Position numbers and translations under genes: made by a program
Assembly: GCF_003666245.1 (NCBI RefSeq)
Contig: NZ_MJLZ01000014.1
Span: forward strand, 1-64,000
Direction: 5' to 3'
DNA from: Brenneria alni
GTDB taxonomy: Bacteria; Pseudomonadota; Gammaproteobacteria; Enterobacterales; Enterobacteriaceae
DNA length: 64,000 nt
The notes under the pieces: model-generated
What the model saw: only the letters and a program-made list of their open reading frames with translations
The model's database searches: none
What the model was told of the DNA's origin: nothing
In this document: piece after piece, positions 48,836-58,973 of the stretch
Layout of the letters: the number at the start of each line of letters is the position of its first letter
How positions within the stretch are numbered: position 1 is the stretch's first letter

Positions 48836-49327
48836 TTATAGATGCTGCGGCAAGAAACTTGACGTGCTTTGCAGGTAGTCAAAAAACCACCTGATAATGT
48901 AACTGAACTGCGGAATTAACTGGGACTGCTTCCAGTCGGAACTCTGTGAAAAACCGGTGAAGGTATCCAGAAAGAATAGCAGTGCGGAAACGATCAACAC
49001 ACCACGCAGCGCACCGAAACAAATGCCCAATACGCGATCGGTGCCTGATAATCCGGTGCGTTCAACCAGTGAACTAATCACATAGTTAACAATAGCACCC
49101 ACAATCAACGTCGCAATAAACAGAATGGCAATAGCGATACCATTACGTACCAGTTCGTCATCAAAACGGGTGAAATGTACCGCGAGATAAACATAATAAT
49201 GGCTGGCGACAAAAAACGCGCATCCCCAGGTCACCAGCGACAACGCTTCACGTACAAACCCCCGGATAAGGCTAACCAGCGCCGAAAATCCGATGATGCC
49301 AATAATGACGTAATCAACCCAAACCAT
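48836..49327 (-). CDS. cvpA: Colicin V production membrane protein CvpA
   Basis: Inner-membrane protein of 163 aa (E. coli 162) with four membrane helices. It is needed for colicin V production from plasmids and for envelope stress tolerance, but its molecular role is not established. Conserved features: [20 protein letters not shown] at the N-terminus and [18 protein letters not shown] in the third-fourth helices. First gene of the cvpA-purF-ubiX operon, about 75 bases downstream of a perfect PurR box. Confidence 0.96.
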   Translation of the reverse strand: MVWVDYVIIGIIGFSALVSLIRGFVREALSLVTWGCAFFVASHYYVYLAVHFTRFDDELVRNGIAIAILFIATLIVGAIVNYVISSLVERTGLSGTDRVLGICFGALRGVLIVSALLFFLDTFTGFSQSSDWKQSQLIPQFSYIIRWFFDYLQSTSSFLPQHL

Positions 49328-49389
49328 GAGTCATCCTAATAATGAACGATGCCAACCGCTAAGTCGCCACGTCATCCTGTTCGCGGCGC

Positions 49390-49395
49390 ATTTTA
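49390..49395 (-). promoter_or_regulatory. -10 element of the cvpA-purF promoter
   Basis: On the minus strand TAAAAT lies just downstream of the PurR box, in the position expected for the -10 of the purine-repressed cvpA promoter. The PurR box overlaps the -35 region. Confidence 0.55.
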
Positions 49396-49402
49396 ACAGA
49401 AA

Positions 49403-49418
49403 AAGAAAACGTTTGCGT
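49403..49418 (-). promoter_or_regulatory. PurR operator of cvpA-purF-ubiX
   Basis: On the minus strand the 16-mer ACGCAAACGTTTTCTT matches every fixed position of the PurR consensus ANGCAANCGNTTNCNT. It is the site known upstream of E. coli cvpA-purF. PurR with hypoxanthine or guanine would block transcription here. Confidence 0.93.
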
Positions 49419-49486
49419 AGCGTATTTCCGCCAATTTCATCAATAGATAATCAAACCAAAAAACAGCCCGCAAGCATGTTGATTCC

Positions 49487-50200
49487 CTAACGCACGCTAT
49501 ACGATCTCACCTGGCCGCTCAACCCACTGAGCTGTTGTAATTCCGCCAGCGAAGATTGCAATTTCTGTTTTGACGCATCCGGGCCGACATAAATACGGGT
49601 AATCTGCCCCGCCACCGGGGTAGTCGGTACGGTATAAGCCCGATAGCCGGAAAGACGAAGTTTGGCGACGATTTCATGAACCTTATCGGCATTTTTCAGT
49701 GCGCCCAGCTGCACAACATAGGCTTGCCCGACAGGTGCCTTTTCTGTGGCCTGCGGCTGTGGTTTAGTTCCAGAGTACGTTTCTGAATTGACCTCAGGTT
49801 TTGGTTTAACCTCCGGTTTCGGCTGCGGTTTTGGTTCAACCGGCGTCTGAACGGGCGGGCGTTCAACGACAGCAGGCGGCGCCACTACAGCGGGGGCATT
49901 CGCTACAGGCGGCGGGCTTTCTGGCGGGGCATTTATATCGGGGTTTTCCGCACCAGCGTCTGTACGCTTATCCTGCATGGCGTTCTCCGCCCCTTCCGGC
50001 GGCTGGCTGGGCAAAGATTGAGTCAGCGCGGGCAGCGCATCCATTTCATTGCTGTCTCCCGGCTTAGGAACCAGAGGGATAGCCGCGAACTCATCTTCAT
50101 AATGCTTTTTCTTACCATCCAACAGACCGGGCAGCACAATGACACCCAGCGCAACCAGAATGATAGTTCCAACCAAACGATTCTGAAATTTACTCGCCAT
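49487..50200 (-). CDS. dedD: Cell division protein DedD, SPOR domain
   Basis: Single-pass inner-membrane protein of 237 aa (E. coli 220). A membrane segment at about residues 9-26 is followed by a long Pro-, Lys- and Glu-rich linker and a C-terminal SPOR domain (about 158-237, starting YVVQLGALKNADKVHEIV) that binds denuded peptidoglycan at the septum. The ATG at 50200 gives MASKFQNRLVGTI as in E. coli and overlaps the folC end by 11 bases; the longer frame to 50233 is rejected. The linker, with PVEPKPQPKPEVKPKPEV-like repeats, accounts for the added length. Confidence 0.95.
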   Translation of the reverse strand: MASKFQNRLVGTIILVALGVIVLPGLLDGKKKHYEDEFAAIPLVPKPGDSNEMDALPALTQSLPSQPPEGAENAMQDKRTDAGAENPDINAPPESPPPVANAPAVVAPPAVVERPPVQTPVEPKPQPKPEVKPKPEVNSETYSGTKPQPQATEKAPVGQAYVVQLGALKNADKVHEIVAKLRLSGYRAYTVPTTPVAGQITRIYVGPDASKQKLQSSLAELQQLSGLSGQVRSYSVR

Positions 50201-51458
50201 ACGCTTTCCCCTCATCCAGCGCTTCCATGACATGCGCTACCGTATGAAAAGATCCCCACACAATGACGATATCCTGTTCGCCCGACTCTGCCATAGCCTG
50301 CCGCCAGGCACTGACCACATCAGCAAACGACCGACACCTCGCCAGGTGTTCCGCCAGTTGCGCCGCAGTCGCGCCGCGAGGGCCTTCCAGCGGTGCGCAA
50401 TACCATTCGTCCACCAACGGCTTCAAATGACACAGCGTACCGCCGATGTCTTTATCTGCCAGCATTCCTATCACTGCACGGATATTCCCGGTTCTTGGCA
50501 ACATCGCCAACCGACTCGCCAGATAAGCGGCGGCGTGAGGGTTATGAGCAACATCCAGAATCAGCAGCGGTTTTTCACTGACAATCTGGAAACGTCCAGG
50601 CAGAGCGGCCTGAGATAACCCCTGACGAATCGCCTCTTCATTGACGTTTAATGGTGAATAATTTAACGCGGCCAATGCGGTCGCCGCATTGGCCAATGGC
50701 ACATTCGGCATCGGCAATCCCGACAGTTCGCGTTGCTTATTCTGCCAGCTCCAGCCGTTGCGCTGAATGGAGAAATCCCAGTCCCGGCCACGGCGTAATA
50801 ACACGGCGCCTTTTTCACCGGCAACATCCGCAATAGCGCCCGGCATATCCGGCTCACCGACCACGGCAGGCTTACCCTGCCGGAAGATACCCGCTTTTTC
50901 TCTGCCGATGCTATCCCGGTCGTTACCCAGCCAGTCGGTGTGATCCAGCGCAATGCTGGTTACCACGGCAACGTCTGCATCGATAATGTTGGTGGCGTCA
51001 AGACGCCCGCCTAAACCCACTTCCAGAATCACGACATCCAGCTTTGCCTGCTTAAACATCTGCAACGCGGCTAAGGTTCCAAACTCAAAATAAGTGAGTG
51101 AAACATCGCCTCTTCCGGCTTCAACACTTGCAAATGCCTGACAATGCAGCGATTCAGGTAACTCTTTACCCTGAATTCTCACCCGCTCGGTGTAACACAG
51201 CAAATGAGGCGATCCATATACACCCACCCGCAATCCGGCGGCCAGCAGTATCGATTCCAGCGTACAGCAGGTCGTGCCCTTGCCATTGGTCCCTGCGACA
51301 GTAAACACCACATTGGCGGGCTGTAATAATTGAAGATTCTCAGCAACCTGCTTTACGCGATCCAGTCCCAAATCGATGGACTGGGCGTGCAGGTGCTCAA
51401 GATAATGAAGCCACGTGACCAAAGGTGACGTGGCTTGGGGTATTTGAAGATTATCCAT
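50190..51458 (-). CDS. folC: Dihydrofolate/folylpolyglutamate synthase
   Basis: Mur-ligase-family enzyme of 422 aa, as in E. coli. It adds glutamate to dihydropteroate and later to reduced folates. The ATP loop is VFTVAGTNGKGTTC at about residues 51-64; LTYFEFGTLAAL, EVGLGGRLDATNI, and the C-terminal LDVAHNPHAA block are also present. It follows accD by 90 bases and overlaps dedD by 11 bases, so dedD is probably translated from the same mRNA. Confidence 0.97.
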   Translation of the reverse strand: MDNLQIPQATSPLVTWLHYLEHLHAQSIDLGLDRVKQVAENLQLLQPANVVFTVAGTNGKGTTCCTLESILLAAGLRVGVYGSPHLLCYTERVRIQGKELPESLHCQAFASVEAGRGDVSLTYFEFGTLAALQMFKQAKLDVVILEVGLGGRLDATNIIDADVAVVTSIALDHTDWLGNDRDSIGREKAGIFRQGKPAVVGEPDMPGAIADVAGEKGAVLLRRGRDWDFSIQRNGWSWQNKQRELSGLPMPNVPLANAATALAALNYSPLNVNEEAIRQGLSQAALPGRFQIVSEKPLLILDVAHNPHAAAYLASRLAMLPRTGNIRAVIGMLADKDIGGTLCHLKPLVDEWYCAPLEGPRGATAAQLAEHLARCRSFADVVSAWRQAMAESGEQDIVIVWGSFHTVAHVMEALDEGKAYGE

Positions 51459-51548
51459 GAGTCCCGTTCACTGGCTTACGGTTCATTTTATACAGGAAGC
51501 CTGATTTCTGCTCAGTGCAGCGCTCACGCTTCCTGTTCATCGGTTCAG

Positions 51549-52463
51549 TTATACTTCATCCTGCGATTCAGATGCAGCATCATGGCGAAGTTCCGCCACA
51601 TCATTGCCCGGTTCCGGATGATTGGTCAACTTGGCAAGAATCGTCGCCAGTTTATAGCGCATGTCCGGGCGGCGAACGATCATGTCGATAGCGCCCTTTT
51701 CAATCAGGAACTCACTGCGCTGGAAGCCCGGCGGTAGTTTTTCACGCACCGTTTGCTCGATCACCCGCGGCCCGGCAAAACCAATCAACGCTTTAGGCTC
51801 GGCGATATTCAGATCGCCCAGCATTGCCAGACTGGCGGACACACCGCCCATCGTCGGATCGGTCAGCACAGAAATATAAGGCAAACCACGATCGCGCATT
51901 TTTGCCAATGCCGCGCTGGTTTTTGCCATCTGCATCAGCGACATCAGCGCTTCCTGCATACGGGCGCCGCCGCTGGCGGAAAAACACACCAGCGGGCACC
52001 CCTCTTCAAGCGCCTGCTCGACAGCACGGACGAAACGCGCACCGACGACCGATGCCATCGAACCGCCCATAAAAGCAAATTCAAACGACGCCGCAACCAC
52101 CGGCATACCATATAATGTGCCTTTCATCACCACCAGAGCGTCTTTTTCATTAGACTGCTTTTGCGCAGCAACCAGACGATCTTTATATTTTTTAGAATCC
52201 CGGAATTTCAGGATATCTTTCGGCTCCAGTTCGCTACCTAATTCCACAGTCCCTTCTTTATCCAGAAAAGATTGCAGACGAGCACGAGCGGAGAGGCGCA
52301 TATGGTGATCGCACTTAGGGCAGACTTCCAGATTACGCTCCAGTTCCGCACGATAAAGAACCTGACCGCAACTATCACATTTCGTCCAAACCCCTTCAGG
52401 AATGTTCGCTTTACGGGTCGGCGTGATATTGCTTTTGTTAAGAATTCGTTCAATCCAGCTCAT
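51549..52463 (-). CDS. accD: Acetyl-CoA carboxylase carboxyltransferase subunit beta
   Basis: Beta subunit of the carboxyltransferase of acetyl-CoA carboxylase, 304 aa (E. coli 304), making malonyl-CoA for fatty acid synthesis with AccA. The N-terminal zinc ribbon has Cys29, Cys32, Cys48 and Cys51. The crotonase-fold domain contains [34 protein letters not shown] and [10 protein letters not shown]. It stands between dedA and folC, as in E. coli; a 230-base gap upstream must hold its promoter, which was not identified. Confidence 0.97.
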   Translation of the reverse strand: MSWIERILNKSNITPTRKANIPEGVWTKCDSCGQVLYRAELERNLEVCPKCDHHMRLSARARLQSFLDKEGTVELGSELEPKDILKFRDSKKYKDRLVAAQKQSNEKDALVVMKGTLYGMPVVAASFEFAFMGGSMASVVGARFVRAVEQALEEGCPLVCFSASGGARMQEALMSLMQMAKTSAALAKMRDRGLPYISVLTDPTMGGVSASLAMLGDLNIAEPKALIGFAGPRVIEQTVREKLPPGFQRSEFLIEKGAIDMIVRRPDMRYKLATILAKLTNHPEPGNDVAELRHDAASESQDEV

Positions 52464-52693
52464 TGATAACCTTTCTGTTTGAACCTGGCAAACGCCAGTC
52501 CGCTGTTCACGTTAACTATTTCCCTGACACACCGCCAATTAAAAAATGCCTGAGACACGCGTTGCTTGCGGTACTAAGGCATCGGCACCAGGGATTGTTC
52601 CAGGAACAGACCATAAATGCTGCCCATTAAACCATAACGTTCCGGTACTGTGGATAAAAAACTGGTCAAACCGGATGTTAAAATTTATACCAT

Positions 52694-53356
52694 TTACTTC
52701 ACATTGCCACGTGTAGCCGCTCTTCTGTGCCGGGCAATCTCAATAATGCCTGGCAGAATAGAGACAAAGATAATCGCCACAATCAGTAATTTCAGGTTTT
52801 CCTGCACTATGGGTAAATCGCCGAACAGGTAACCCGCATAGGTAAACAACAGTACCCATAGCAGAGCGCCTGTTACATTGTAAGCCGCAAAGTGCCGATA
52901 GCTCATATGTCCCATTCCCGCCACAAACGGCGCGAATGTTCTCACGATAGGGACAAAACGCGCCAGAATTATTGTTTTACCCCCGTGACGGGCATAAAAC
53001 TGGTGCGTTTTATCCAGATAACTTCGGCGGAATATTTTTGATTCCGGGTTACTGAACAGCTTCTCACCGAACAACCTGCCAATGGTGTAGTTCACCGCAT
53101 CCCCTGCGATCGCCGCAGTAACCATCAGCAAAACCATCGTATGCACATTCAGGTCATTCGATGGCAATGCAGCCAGCGCCCCCGCAACAAACAATAAAGA
53201 ATCACCCGGCAAAAACGGCGTCACCACCAATCCGGTCTCACAGAATAAAATCAAAAATAAAATGGCATAAACCCAGACACCGTATTGCGCGACCAGTTCC
53301 GCCAGATGAACGTCAATATGCAGGATAAAATCAATAATAAACCGTATAAATTCCAT
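52694..53356 (-). CDS. dedA: DedA-family membrane protein
   Basis: Inner-membrane protein of 220 aa (E. coli DedA 219), of the VTT/SNARE-associated superfamily, thought to act as lipid scramblases or undecaprenyl-phosphate flippases. The hallmark segments [39 protein letters not shown] and the [10 protein letters not shown] arginine motif are present. GGGATG lies before the ATG at 53356. Located between truA and accD as in E. coli. Confidence 0.94.
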   Translation of the reverse strand: MEFIRFIIDFILHIDVHLAELVAQYGVWVYAILFLILFCETGLVVTPFLPGDSLLFVAGALAALPSNDLNVHTMVLLMVTAAIAGDAVNYTIGRLFGEKLFSNPESKIFRRSYLDKTHQFYARHGGKTIILARFVPIVRTFAPFVAGMGHMSYRHFAAYNVTGALLWVLLFTYAGYLFGDLPIVQENLKLLIVAIIFVSILPGIIEIARHRRAATRGNVK

Positions 53357-53418
53357 AAAAACATCCCTTCCCCGATGTCGCCTTTTTGCCTCCGACCATC
53401 AACGTAGTCAGCCAAAAG

Positions 53419-54240
53419 CTAATCATTTAAAAACAGAGGCCCCATCACCGGCTGTGGTAAAGCAAAACGTGCGGGGTAATCTACCGCGACCAGATACAAC
53501 CCTTCAGCCCTGGCCGTGGCCGCCGCCAATGAGCGATCTTTTGCCGCCAGCAGTTGCGCAATCCACCCTTCCGGCTGATTGCCGCACCCCACTTCCATCA
53601 GGCTACCGACGATATTACGAACCATATGATGTACAAACGCATTGGCCTTAATATCTACCACGATATAAGCGCCGTGACGCGTAACCTTTAAATGATTTAC
53701 ATTGCGCCAGGGGGTGCGCGACTGGCACTGTACGGCACGAAACGAGGTAAAATCGTTCTCACCCAGCAGACATTGACCGGCACGTTCCATCCGCCCGGCA
53801 TCCAGCGGCAGGTAATAATGTGTAACGCCCCGTGCAAGTATTGCGGGGCGATAGCGATGGTTAAAGATGACATAACGATAACGGCGCGCCGTGGCGCTGA
53901 AGCGGGCATGAAAATCATCACTGACCGTTTTTACCCAGCGCACCGCGATATCCGGCGGTAAGTTGGCATTAACCCCCATCGTCCAGGCTGCGTCTTTGCG
54001 CGCCGCCTGCGTCAGAAAATGCACCACCTGCCCCGTGGCGTGCACACCGGCATCGGTGCGCCCGGCGCAAAATACGCTAATCGGCTCATTGGCCACCCTG
54101 GTCAGCGCCTGTTCGAGACAGGCCTGAACGCTGTCAACCTCAGCCTGACGCTGCCAGCCATAATAGCGGCTGCCGTCATACTCAATCCCCAGCGCAATTT
54201 TCAGCGGAGAACTTTCCCCCGCCAGAATCGGTTCCGACAT
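53419..54240 (-). CDS. truA: tRNA pseudouridine(38-40) synthase
   Basis: Pseudouridine synthase of 273 aa (E. coli 270) that modifies positions 38-40 in the anticodon stem. The catalytic aspartate is Asp63 in [19 protein letters not shown]. Other conserved blocks: [29 protein letters not shown] and [19 protein letters not shown]. The ATG at 54240 shares its A with the usg stop (TAATG), which points to coupled translation. The longer frame to 54267 would overlap usg and is not conserved. Confidence 0.96.
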   Translation of the reverse strand: MSEPILAGESSPLKIALGIEYDGSRYYGWQRQAEVDSVQACLEQALTRVANEPISVFCAGRTDAGVHATGQVVHFLTQAARKDAAWTMGVNANLPPDIAVRWVKTVSDDFHARFSATARRYRYVIFNHRYRPAILARGVTHYYLPLDAGRMERAGQCLLGENDFTSFRAVQCQSRTPWRNVNHLKVTRHGAYIVVDIKANAFVHHMVRNIVGSLMEVGCGNQPEGWIAQLLAAKDRSLAAATARAEGLYLVAVDYPARFALPQPVMGPLFLND

Positions 54241-55250
54241 TACCCCAAATACTCCTGCACCAGACATTCTGCCGTTTCCACGGCCATCAGCGCGCCGCCG
54301 AAACGGACGTTATCCGCCACAGACCAGAATTGCAACAGTTCTGGAATACCGTAATCATTTCGCAAACAGCCAATACTCAGCAGCACATTGCCGGAAGCAT
54401 CGCCAACCTGTGTCGGGTAATCCTGCTCTTCACTGAGTTGGATATCACCGGCCTGCAACAGTTCATCCCGCGCTTCCTCCGCCGAAAGCGGACGCAACGC
54501 TTCAAGGTGAACCACCTGCGCATGTCCGTAGAAAACCGGCGACTGGATGCAGGTGACGGAAACCGGCAGCCCTTCGTCCTGTAACACTTTACGCACCTGA
54601 TCCACCAGACGCCGTTCTTCACGCACGCTGCCTTCATTATCAGGCAACAGCGGCAACAAATTGAACGCCAACTGCTTAGGGAAGATACCGGTCTCAGGCG
54701 GAATACCGTTCAGCAAGCGGGCGCTTTGCCCGGCTAAGTCATTGACCGCCGCTTTGCCGAGTGCGGAAACCGACAGCATATTCGTGACATGCAGGCGGGA
54801 TAAACCTGCGGCTTCCGTCAAGGGCTTAATCGCCGTCAGCAGTTGGCTGGTCAGGCTATCCGCCACCGCGACGATATTACGGTTACGATAATCAGCCAGC
54901 GCGTGGGCGTTAACACCCGGCACCACCAACGGCACATCCGGTTCCAGGGCAAACAAGCCGCTGCTGTCGATAACCAGACACCCGGCATTACCCGCCTCTT
55001 CCGCGTAACGTTCGCTGGCTTGCTGATCGGCGACAAAGAACGCCAGTTGCGCCTGTGACCAGTCAAAAACCGCCGCATCTTCCACCGGACAGGATTTACC
55101 GTTAAAACGGATAATTTCCCCCACGCTCCGTTCGCTGGCCAGGGGGTACAGTTCACCTACCGGAAATTCACGTTCCTGTAGCAATTCCAGTAATGCCGAA
55201 CCCACTGCGCCCGTTGCGCCCAGCAGGGCAATATTCCAACCGTCAGACAT
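54240..55250 (-). CDS. usg: Aspartate-semialdehyde dehydrogenase-like protein Usg
   Basis: Homologue of aspartate-semialdehyde dehydrogenase, 336 aa (E. coli Usg 337). The N-terminal NADP-binding [17 protein letters not shown] is normal, but where the true enzyme has the catalytic cysteine (N-C-x-T), this protein has Ser132 in [12 protein letters not shown]. It therefore probably lacks dehydrogenase activity, as proposed for E. coli Usg. It lies between pdxB and truA and overlaps truA by one base. Confidence 0.94.
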   Translation of the reverse strand: MSDGWNIALLGATGAVGSALLELLQEREFPVGELYPLASERSVGEIIRFNGKSCPVEDAAVFDWSQAQLAFFVADQQASERYAEEAGNAGCLVIDSSGLFALEPDVPLVVPGVNAHALADYRNRNIVAVADSLTSQLLTAIKPLTEAAGLSRLHVTNMLSVSALGKAAVNDLAGQSARLLNGIPPETGIFPKQLAFNLLPLLPDNEGSVREERRLVDQVRKVLQDEGLPVSVTCIQSPVFYGHAQVVHLEALRPLSAEEARDELLQAGDIQLSEEQDYPTQVGDASGNVLLSIGCLRNDYGIPELLQFWSVADNVRFGGALMAVETAECLVQEYLG

Positions 55251-55348
55251 GTGGTTTTCTCCCCAAACGTGTAAATGAAATATCCACGGGCGCTACGCTA
55301 TCGCCCGTAAATTGAGTGCTGACTAACAGATTTCAATAAAAAATGTGA

Positions 55349-56485
55349 TTAACGATCAACCCCGACTGAGGCAGTAAACCCCAGTTTATTCAGACAGTCT
55401 GCGCTGGCGCTGTCGGCGCAGACAACATGGAGTGACGACCATTCGCGTCGTTCCTGATAATGTTTGCGCAGGCGATCAAATCCGCCTTCCTGACGCACGC
55501 TGTGGCGTAACAGGGCATCATCCCGGCGCACATCATACACCAGATGCACCAGACGCTTTAATAACGCTTCATTCAGCGGCGACGTTAATATCACTTCCGC
55601 ACATTCCGGTTCTGGTAGCAAAGCAGACAATGCCACTTGCTGTGGATTATCGATAAACTGGCTCCAGGCTTCAAAAACCTGGGTGGTGCCGCGGGCTTTG
55701 CCTTCCAGCGTATAGCCGGCGATATGGGCGGTTCCCACATCCACCAACGCCAGTAGTTCCGTGGATAAAGCAGGTTCAGGTTCCCAGACATCCAGAATGA
55801 CGCTGAGTTTTTTCCCCTGTGTCAACACCTTAAGCAGAGCGGCATTATCCACCACCGGCCCCCGGCAGGCGTTAATCAGAATACGCCCATCGGCGAAAGC
55901 ATTCAGCACCGACGCATCAACCAAATGGTGGGTTTTATACGGCCCGTCAAGGTATAACGGCGTATGCAACGTCAGGATATCGGCATCCCGCATCAGTGCC
56001 GCCAGCGGGAGGAAATTTTCATCCTCTCCCCGTTCCGCCCTGGGAGGATCACACAGTAAGGTTTTTACGCCCCAGGCTTTCAGACGTTCATTCAGCCGCC
56101 CCCCCACATTACCGACGCCGACAATACCGACGGTTTTGTCACGCAGTTGGAATCCATCACGCTCGGCAAGCATCAGCAAAGAAGAAAAGACATATTCGAC
56201 AACGGCTATCGCATTGCAACCCGGCGCCGCTGAAAAGCGAATACCGTTAGCATCAAGCCAGCGCTGGTCAACATGATCGGTGCCCGCAGTGGCGCTGCCG
56301 ACAAACTTCACGGCGGTTCCGGCCAGCAGTTCGGCATTCACTTTCGTCACCGAACGCACCATCAATGCCGATACCTCATTCAGCGCTTCGCGCGGCAGCG
56401 GTCGCCCCGGCACGGACTGAACCTCGCCCAGACGGCTAAACAACTCGCGTGCATACGGCATATTTTCATCAACCAGAATCTTCAT
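55349..56485 (-). CDS. pdxB: Erythronate-4-phosphate dehydrogenase
   Basis: NAD-dependent 2-hydroxyacid dehydrogenase of 378 aa, as in E. coli, acting in pyridoxal phosphate synthesis. The N-terminal [18 protein letters not shown] motif [27 protein letters not shown] and the catalytic histidine in [15 protein letters not shown] are present; a C-terminal dimerisation domain follows. The ATG at 56485 gives the E. coli N-terminus; an upstream in-frame extension of 15 residues is rejected. Confidence 0.96.
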   Translation of the reverse strand: MKILVDENMPYARELFSRLGEVQSVPGRPLPREALNEVSALMVRSVTKVNAELLAGTAVKFVGSATAGTDHVDQRWLDANGIRFSAAPGCNAIAVVEYVFSSLLMLAERDGFQLRDKTVGIVGVGNVGGRLNERLKAWGVKTLLCDPPRAERGEDENFLPLAALMRDADILTLHTPLYLDGPYKTHHLVDASVLNAFADGRILINACRGPVVDNAALLKVLTQGKKLSVILDVWEPEPALSTELLALVDVGTAHIAGYTLEGKARGTTQVFEAWSQFIDNPQQVALSALLPEPECAEVILTSPLNEALLKRLVHLVYDVRRDDALLRHSVRQEGGFDRLRKHYQERREWSSLHVVCADSASADCLNKLGFTASVGVDR

Positions 56486-56626
56486 TGTCTTCCCCGATGA
56501 GCGATTACCCTGAAAAAAGAGGGAGGCCATTTTGCCACTGAATGGTGAGGAAGCCCAACGCTATTGGTCATCGTCTTCTCCCTTTAACCACAGTAAACTA
56601 CCGGCTTGCTTTAGCCGTAAAAGAGA

Positions 56627-57514
56627 GTGATTAGTTTGAACATCTTATTTCCCATTATTGCGGTGCTGATCTGGTCGGTGAATATCATCGTCAACAAACT
56701 CTCCGCCACCGCAATCGATCCGGCTGCTATTTCTTTTTATCGCTGGTTACTGGCCCTTATGGTGATGACGCCGTTTATGTTGCCGGGCGTCAGCAAACAT
56801 CTGGCGACTATTCGTCAATATGGCTGGAAACTGCTGGTGCTCGGATTGTTGGGTATGGTGCTGTATCAGAGTTTGGCTTACTACGCGGCACACACCATCA
56901 GCGCATTAATGATGGGTATTCTGGGATCGCTCATTCCACTGTTAACCGTGTTAATCAGCATTCCGCTGCTGCGTATTGCGCCCACGGTCGGCATCGTTGC
57001 AGGCGGGGTGATTTCATTCGGGGGTATCGTCTGGCTCATTAGTGCGGGCCACCCGGAGCAAATCCTGTCACAAGGTATTGGCGCTGGTGAAATAATGATG
57101 TTTGCCGCCGCCAGCGCCTATGCGCTCTATGGCGTATTAACCAAACGATGGAATATTCCATTGCCCAATTGGCTGTCGCTTTACGTGCAAATTGCCTTTG
57201 GCGTGGTACTGCTGCTGCCTAATTTTTTGTTGACGGACAATGTGCAACTCACCGGTCAGAATATCCCATTAGTGGTCTTTGCCGGTATCATGGCATCGAT
57301 TATTGCGCCTTTCCTGTGGATCCAGGGGGTTATGCGGCTGGGAGCCAGTACCACTGCGATATTCATGAACCTGACGCCACTATTTACCGCTGTCATCGCC
57401 GTTGCATTCCTGAATGAGCAATTACACGGTTACCATCTGATAGGCGGCGGGATCACCTTGCTCGGCGTGATGCTGGCACAGCGATTGCGGATACCATTAA
57501 TCAAAGAGAAGTAG
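56627..57514 (+). CDS. DMT-superfamily (EamA) transporter
   Basis: Drug/metabolite transporter of 295 aa with ten predicted membrane helices arranged as two EamA repeats (about 1-135 and 150-290). The second repeat ends NLTPLFTAVIAVAFLNEQL, a typical EamA feature. No substrate can be inferred. The start is uncertain: GTG at 56627 or TTG at 56636, since no ATG is near and the ribosome-binding site is weak. It is inserted between pdxB and flk, where E. coli has none, and is divergent from pdxB. Confidence 0.82.
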   Translation: MISLNILFPIIAVLIWSVNIIVNKLSATAIDPAAISFYRWLLALMVMTPFMLPGVSKHLATIRQYGWKLLVLGLLGMVLYQSLAYYAAHTISALMMGILGSLIPLLTVLISIPLLRIAPTVGIVAGGVISFGGIVWLISAGHPEQILSQGIGAGEIMMFAAASAYALYGVLTKRWNIPLPNWLSLYVQIAFGVVLLLPNFLLTDNVQLTGQNIPLVVFAGIMASIIAPFLWIQGVMRLGASTTAIFMNLTPLFTAVIAVAFLNEQLHGYHLIGGGITLLGVMLAQRLRIPLIKEK

Positions 57515-57651
57515 CCAGACGGATACGGCAATCGCAGGGCTTATCGATGACTATCGAATAGCCATAGAGCTTGCTATGATTCCTTTCAATCATTGAGGTT
57601 GCCTGCGCGCAGTCAGGCTCCCATTAGCAGCCAGCGGTGAGGAAAATCAGT

Positions 57652-58878
57652 ATGCAACCTGTCAGCGGCCCAGGTGTCCCACAGCCAGGCGAACGTTCCG
57701 TCAGTCCAACCACAACATCACCGACGACAAATGCCTCTGGCGCCAACAGCGGCGATCAACCATTGACGCCAGCCCAGCGCACGACGCTTGAAAATCTGAT
57801 TGTTAAAATCGTGGCCCTCAGTACATTAAAAACCGCCGAAGTCTGGAGTGGCGTGAAACAGGGACTGGGGTTACAGGAAAATACCGAACTGATGTCGCGC
57901 CACTATCAGCCTGCGGAACAGTTGCTGCAAACGCGCTTAACGCAGGTACAAACTCAGGATAATGGTGGACGCCAGCAGCTTATGCAACGTTTGACGGACA
58001 TGCTGCCACAGGGAAATAACCGCCAGACCGTCAGTGATTTTATCCGCCAACAGTTCGGTCATACCGTACTGAGTTCGCTGAATAAAGCACAGCTACAGCA
58101 GGTGGTGACGCTGTTACAAAACGGGCAAACGCCTCAATCAGCCGCCAATACGGCATCAATTCAGCAGCAATCTGTTGCAAACCCGCTTGAACGCCCCTTG
58201 TTACCCACTGAGCAAACCAGCCTGAACCAGTTGGTCACCCGGTTGGCCGCGCAGACCGGGGAACAACCGGCCAAAATCTGGACCACGCTGATGGCGATGC
58301 AGAGTTTACATGCGGGCGAGGCGATCCCAGTCAAGCATTTGCCATTACTGACTCAGTTCCTGCAAACACAGGTGTTATTGCAACAGTTGCAAACCTCTTC
58401 ACCGTCCTCTTTACAACAACTACCACGAGCGACGCCGATACCCCTTGCCGCTTCCGATAGAGCGCCAGACCAACTGACGGCAAATAGCACGCTGACGGCA
58501 GCCAATTCACCCAACACGGCGCCGACATTGACGCAATCCGCCGCTGCACAGGCACCGAATCTCACGACGTTACTGGCGCTCTTGCCGCAGCCGCTCAATG
58601 AGCAGGAACAACAAATGCTGCTGGATTATACGCAGAACCGTTTTAACGCCGGATTACAGACGCCGCTGATGCCGATACAGCTCAGTGAGGTTCTCACTTT
58701 TCTGTTCACTCAGCGCATACAGCGCTCACAGGAAACCGACTGGGCAGCGCCACAGCCGTTGCTGAACCCATTAATCGCCTCGCTGCCGCTTAACTGGCAA
58801 GCGTTATTCCACAAACCGATGTTTTTGGCGATCGCCAGCGTTTTTGTCGCGTTATTTCTGCTATGGGTTTTAGTCTGA
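57652..58878 (+). CDS. flk: Flagellar assembly regulator Flk
   Basis: Protein of 408 aa (E. coli Flk 331) with one C-terminal membrane anchor (about 388-407, AIASVFVALFLLWVLV). Flk prevents premature switching of flagellar hook export in Salmonella. Conserved segments are QPVSGPGVPQPGE at the start, NNRQTVSDFIRQQFGHT and RPLLPTEQTSLNQLVTRLA. The longer length is due to Gln-, Thr- and Ala-rich linkers (about 165-185 and 250-310). The ATG at 57652 has GAGG 9 bases upstream. E. coli has yfcJ next; here fabB follows directly in convergent orientation. Confidence 0.88.
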   Translation: MQPVSGPGVPQPGERSVSPTTTSPTTNASGANSGDQPLTPAQRTTLENLIVKIVALSTLKTAEVWSGVKQGLGLQENTELMSRHYQPAEQLLQTRLTQVQTQDNGGRQQLMQRLTDMLPQGNNRQTVSDFIRQQFGHTVLSSLNKAQLQQVVTLLQNGQTPQSAANTASIQQQSVANPLERPLLPTEQTSLNQLVTRLAAQTGEQPAKIWTTLMAMQSLHAGEAIPVKHLPLLTQFLQTQVLLQQLQTSSPSSLQQLPRATPIPLAASDRAPDQLTANSTLTAANSPNTAPTLTQSAAAQAPNLTTLLALLPQPLNEQEQQMLLDYTQNRFNAGLQTPLMPIQLSEVLTFLFTQRIQRSQETDWAAPQPLLNPLIASLPLNWQALFHKPMFLAIASVFVALFLLWVLV

Positions 58879-58930
58879 CTACCGGCTTGTGGAAAAAGGA
58901 GTACCCGAATGGTAGAACAAAGGGATGTAA

Positions 58931-58963
58931 ATCACCGCGGGCATGTCGCCCGCCCGCGATGAT
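58931..58963. terminator. Bidirectional hairpin between flk and fabB
   Basis: ATCACCGCGGGC (58931-58942) pairs with GCCCGCGATGAT (58952-58963) with one C-A or T-G position and a 9-base loop, 10 bases past the fabB stop and 52 past the flk stop. T-runs are short on both sides. Confidence 0.55.
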
Positions 58964-58973
58964 GATTTATTGA

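Noticed and set aside
51492-51546. 9-bp inverted repeat (ACAGGAAGC and GCTTCCTGT) in the accD-folC gap as a terminator
   Set aside because: The loop is 37 bases and no T-tract follows; accD and folC appear to be read through.
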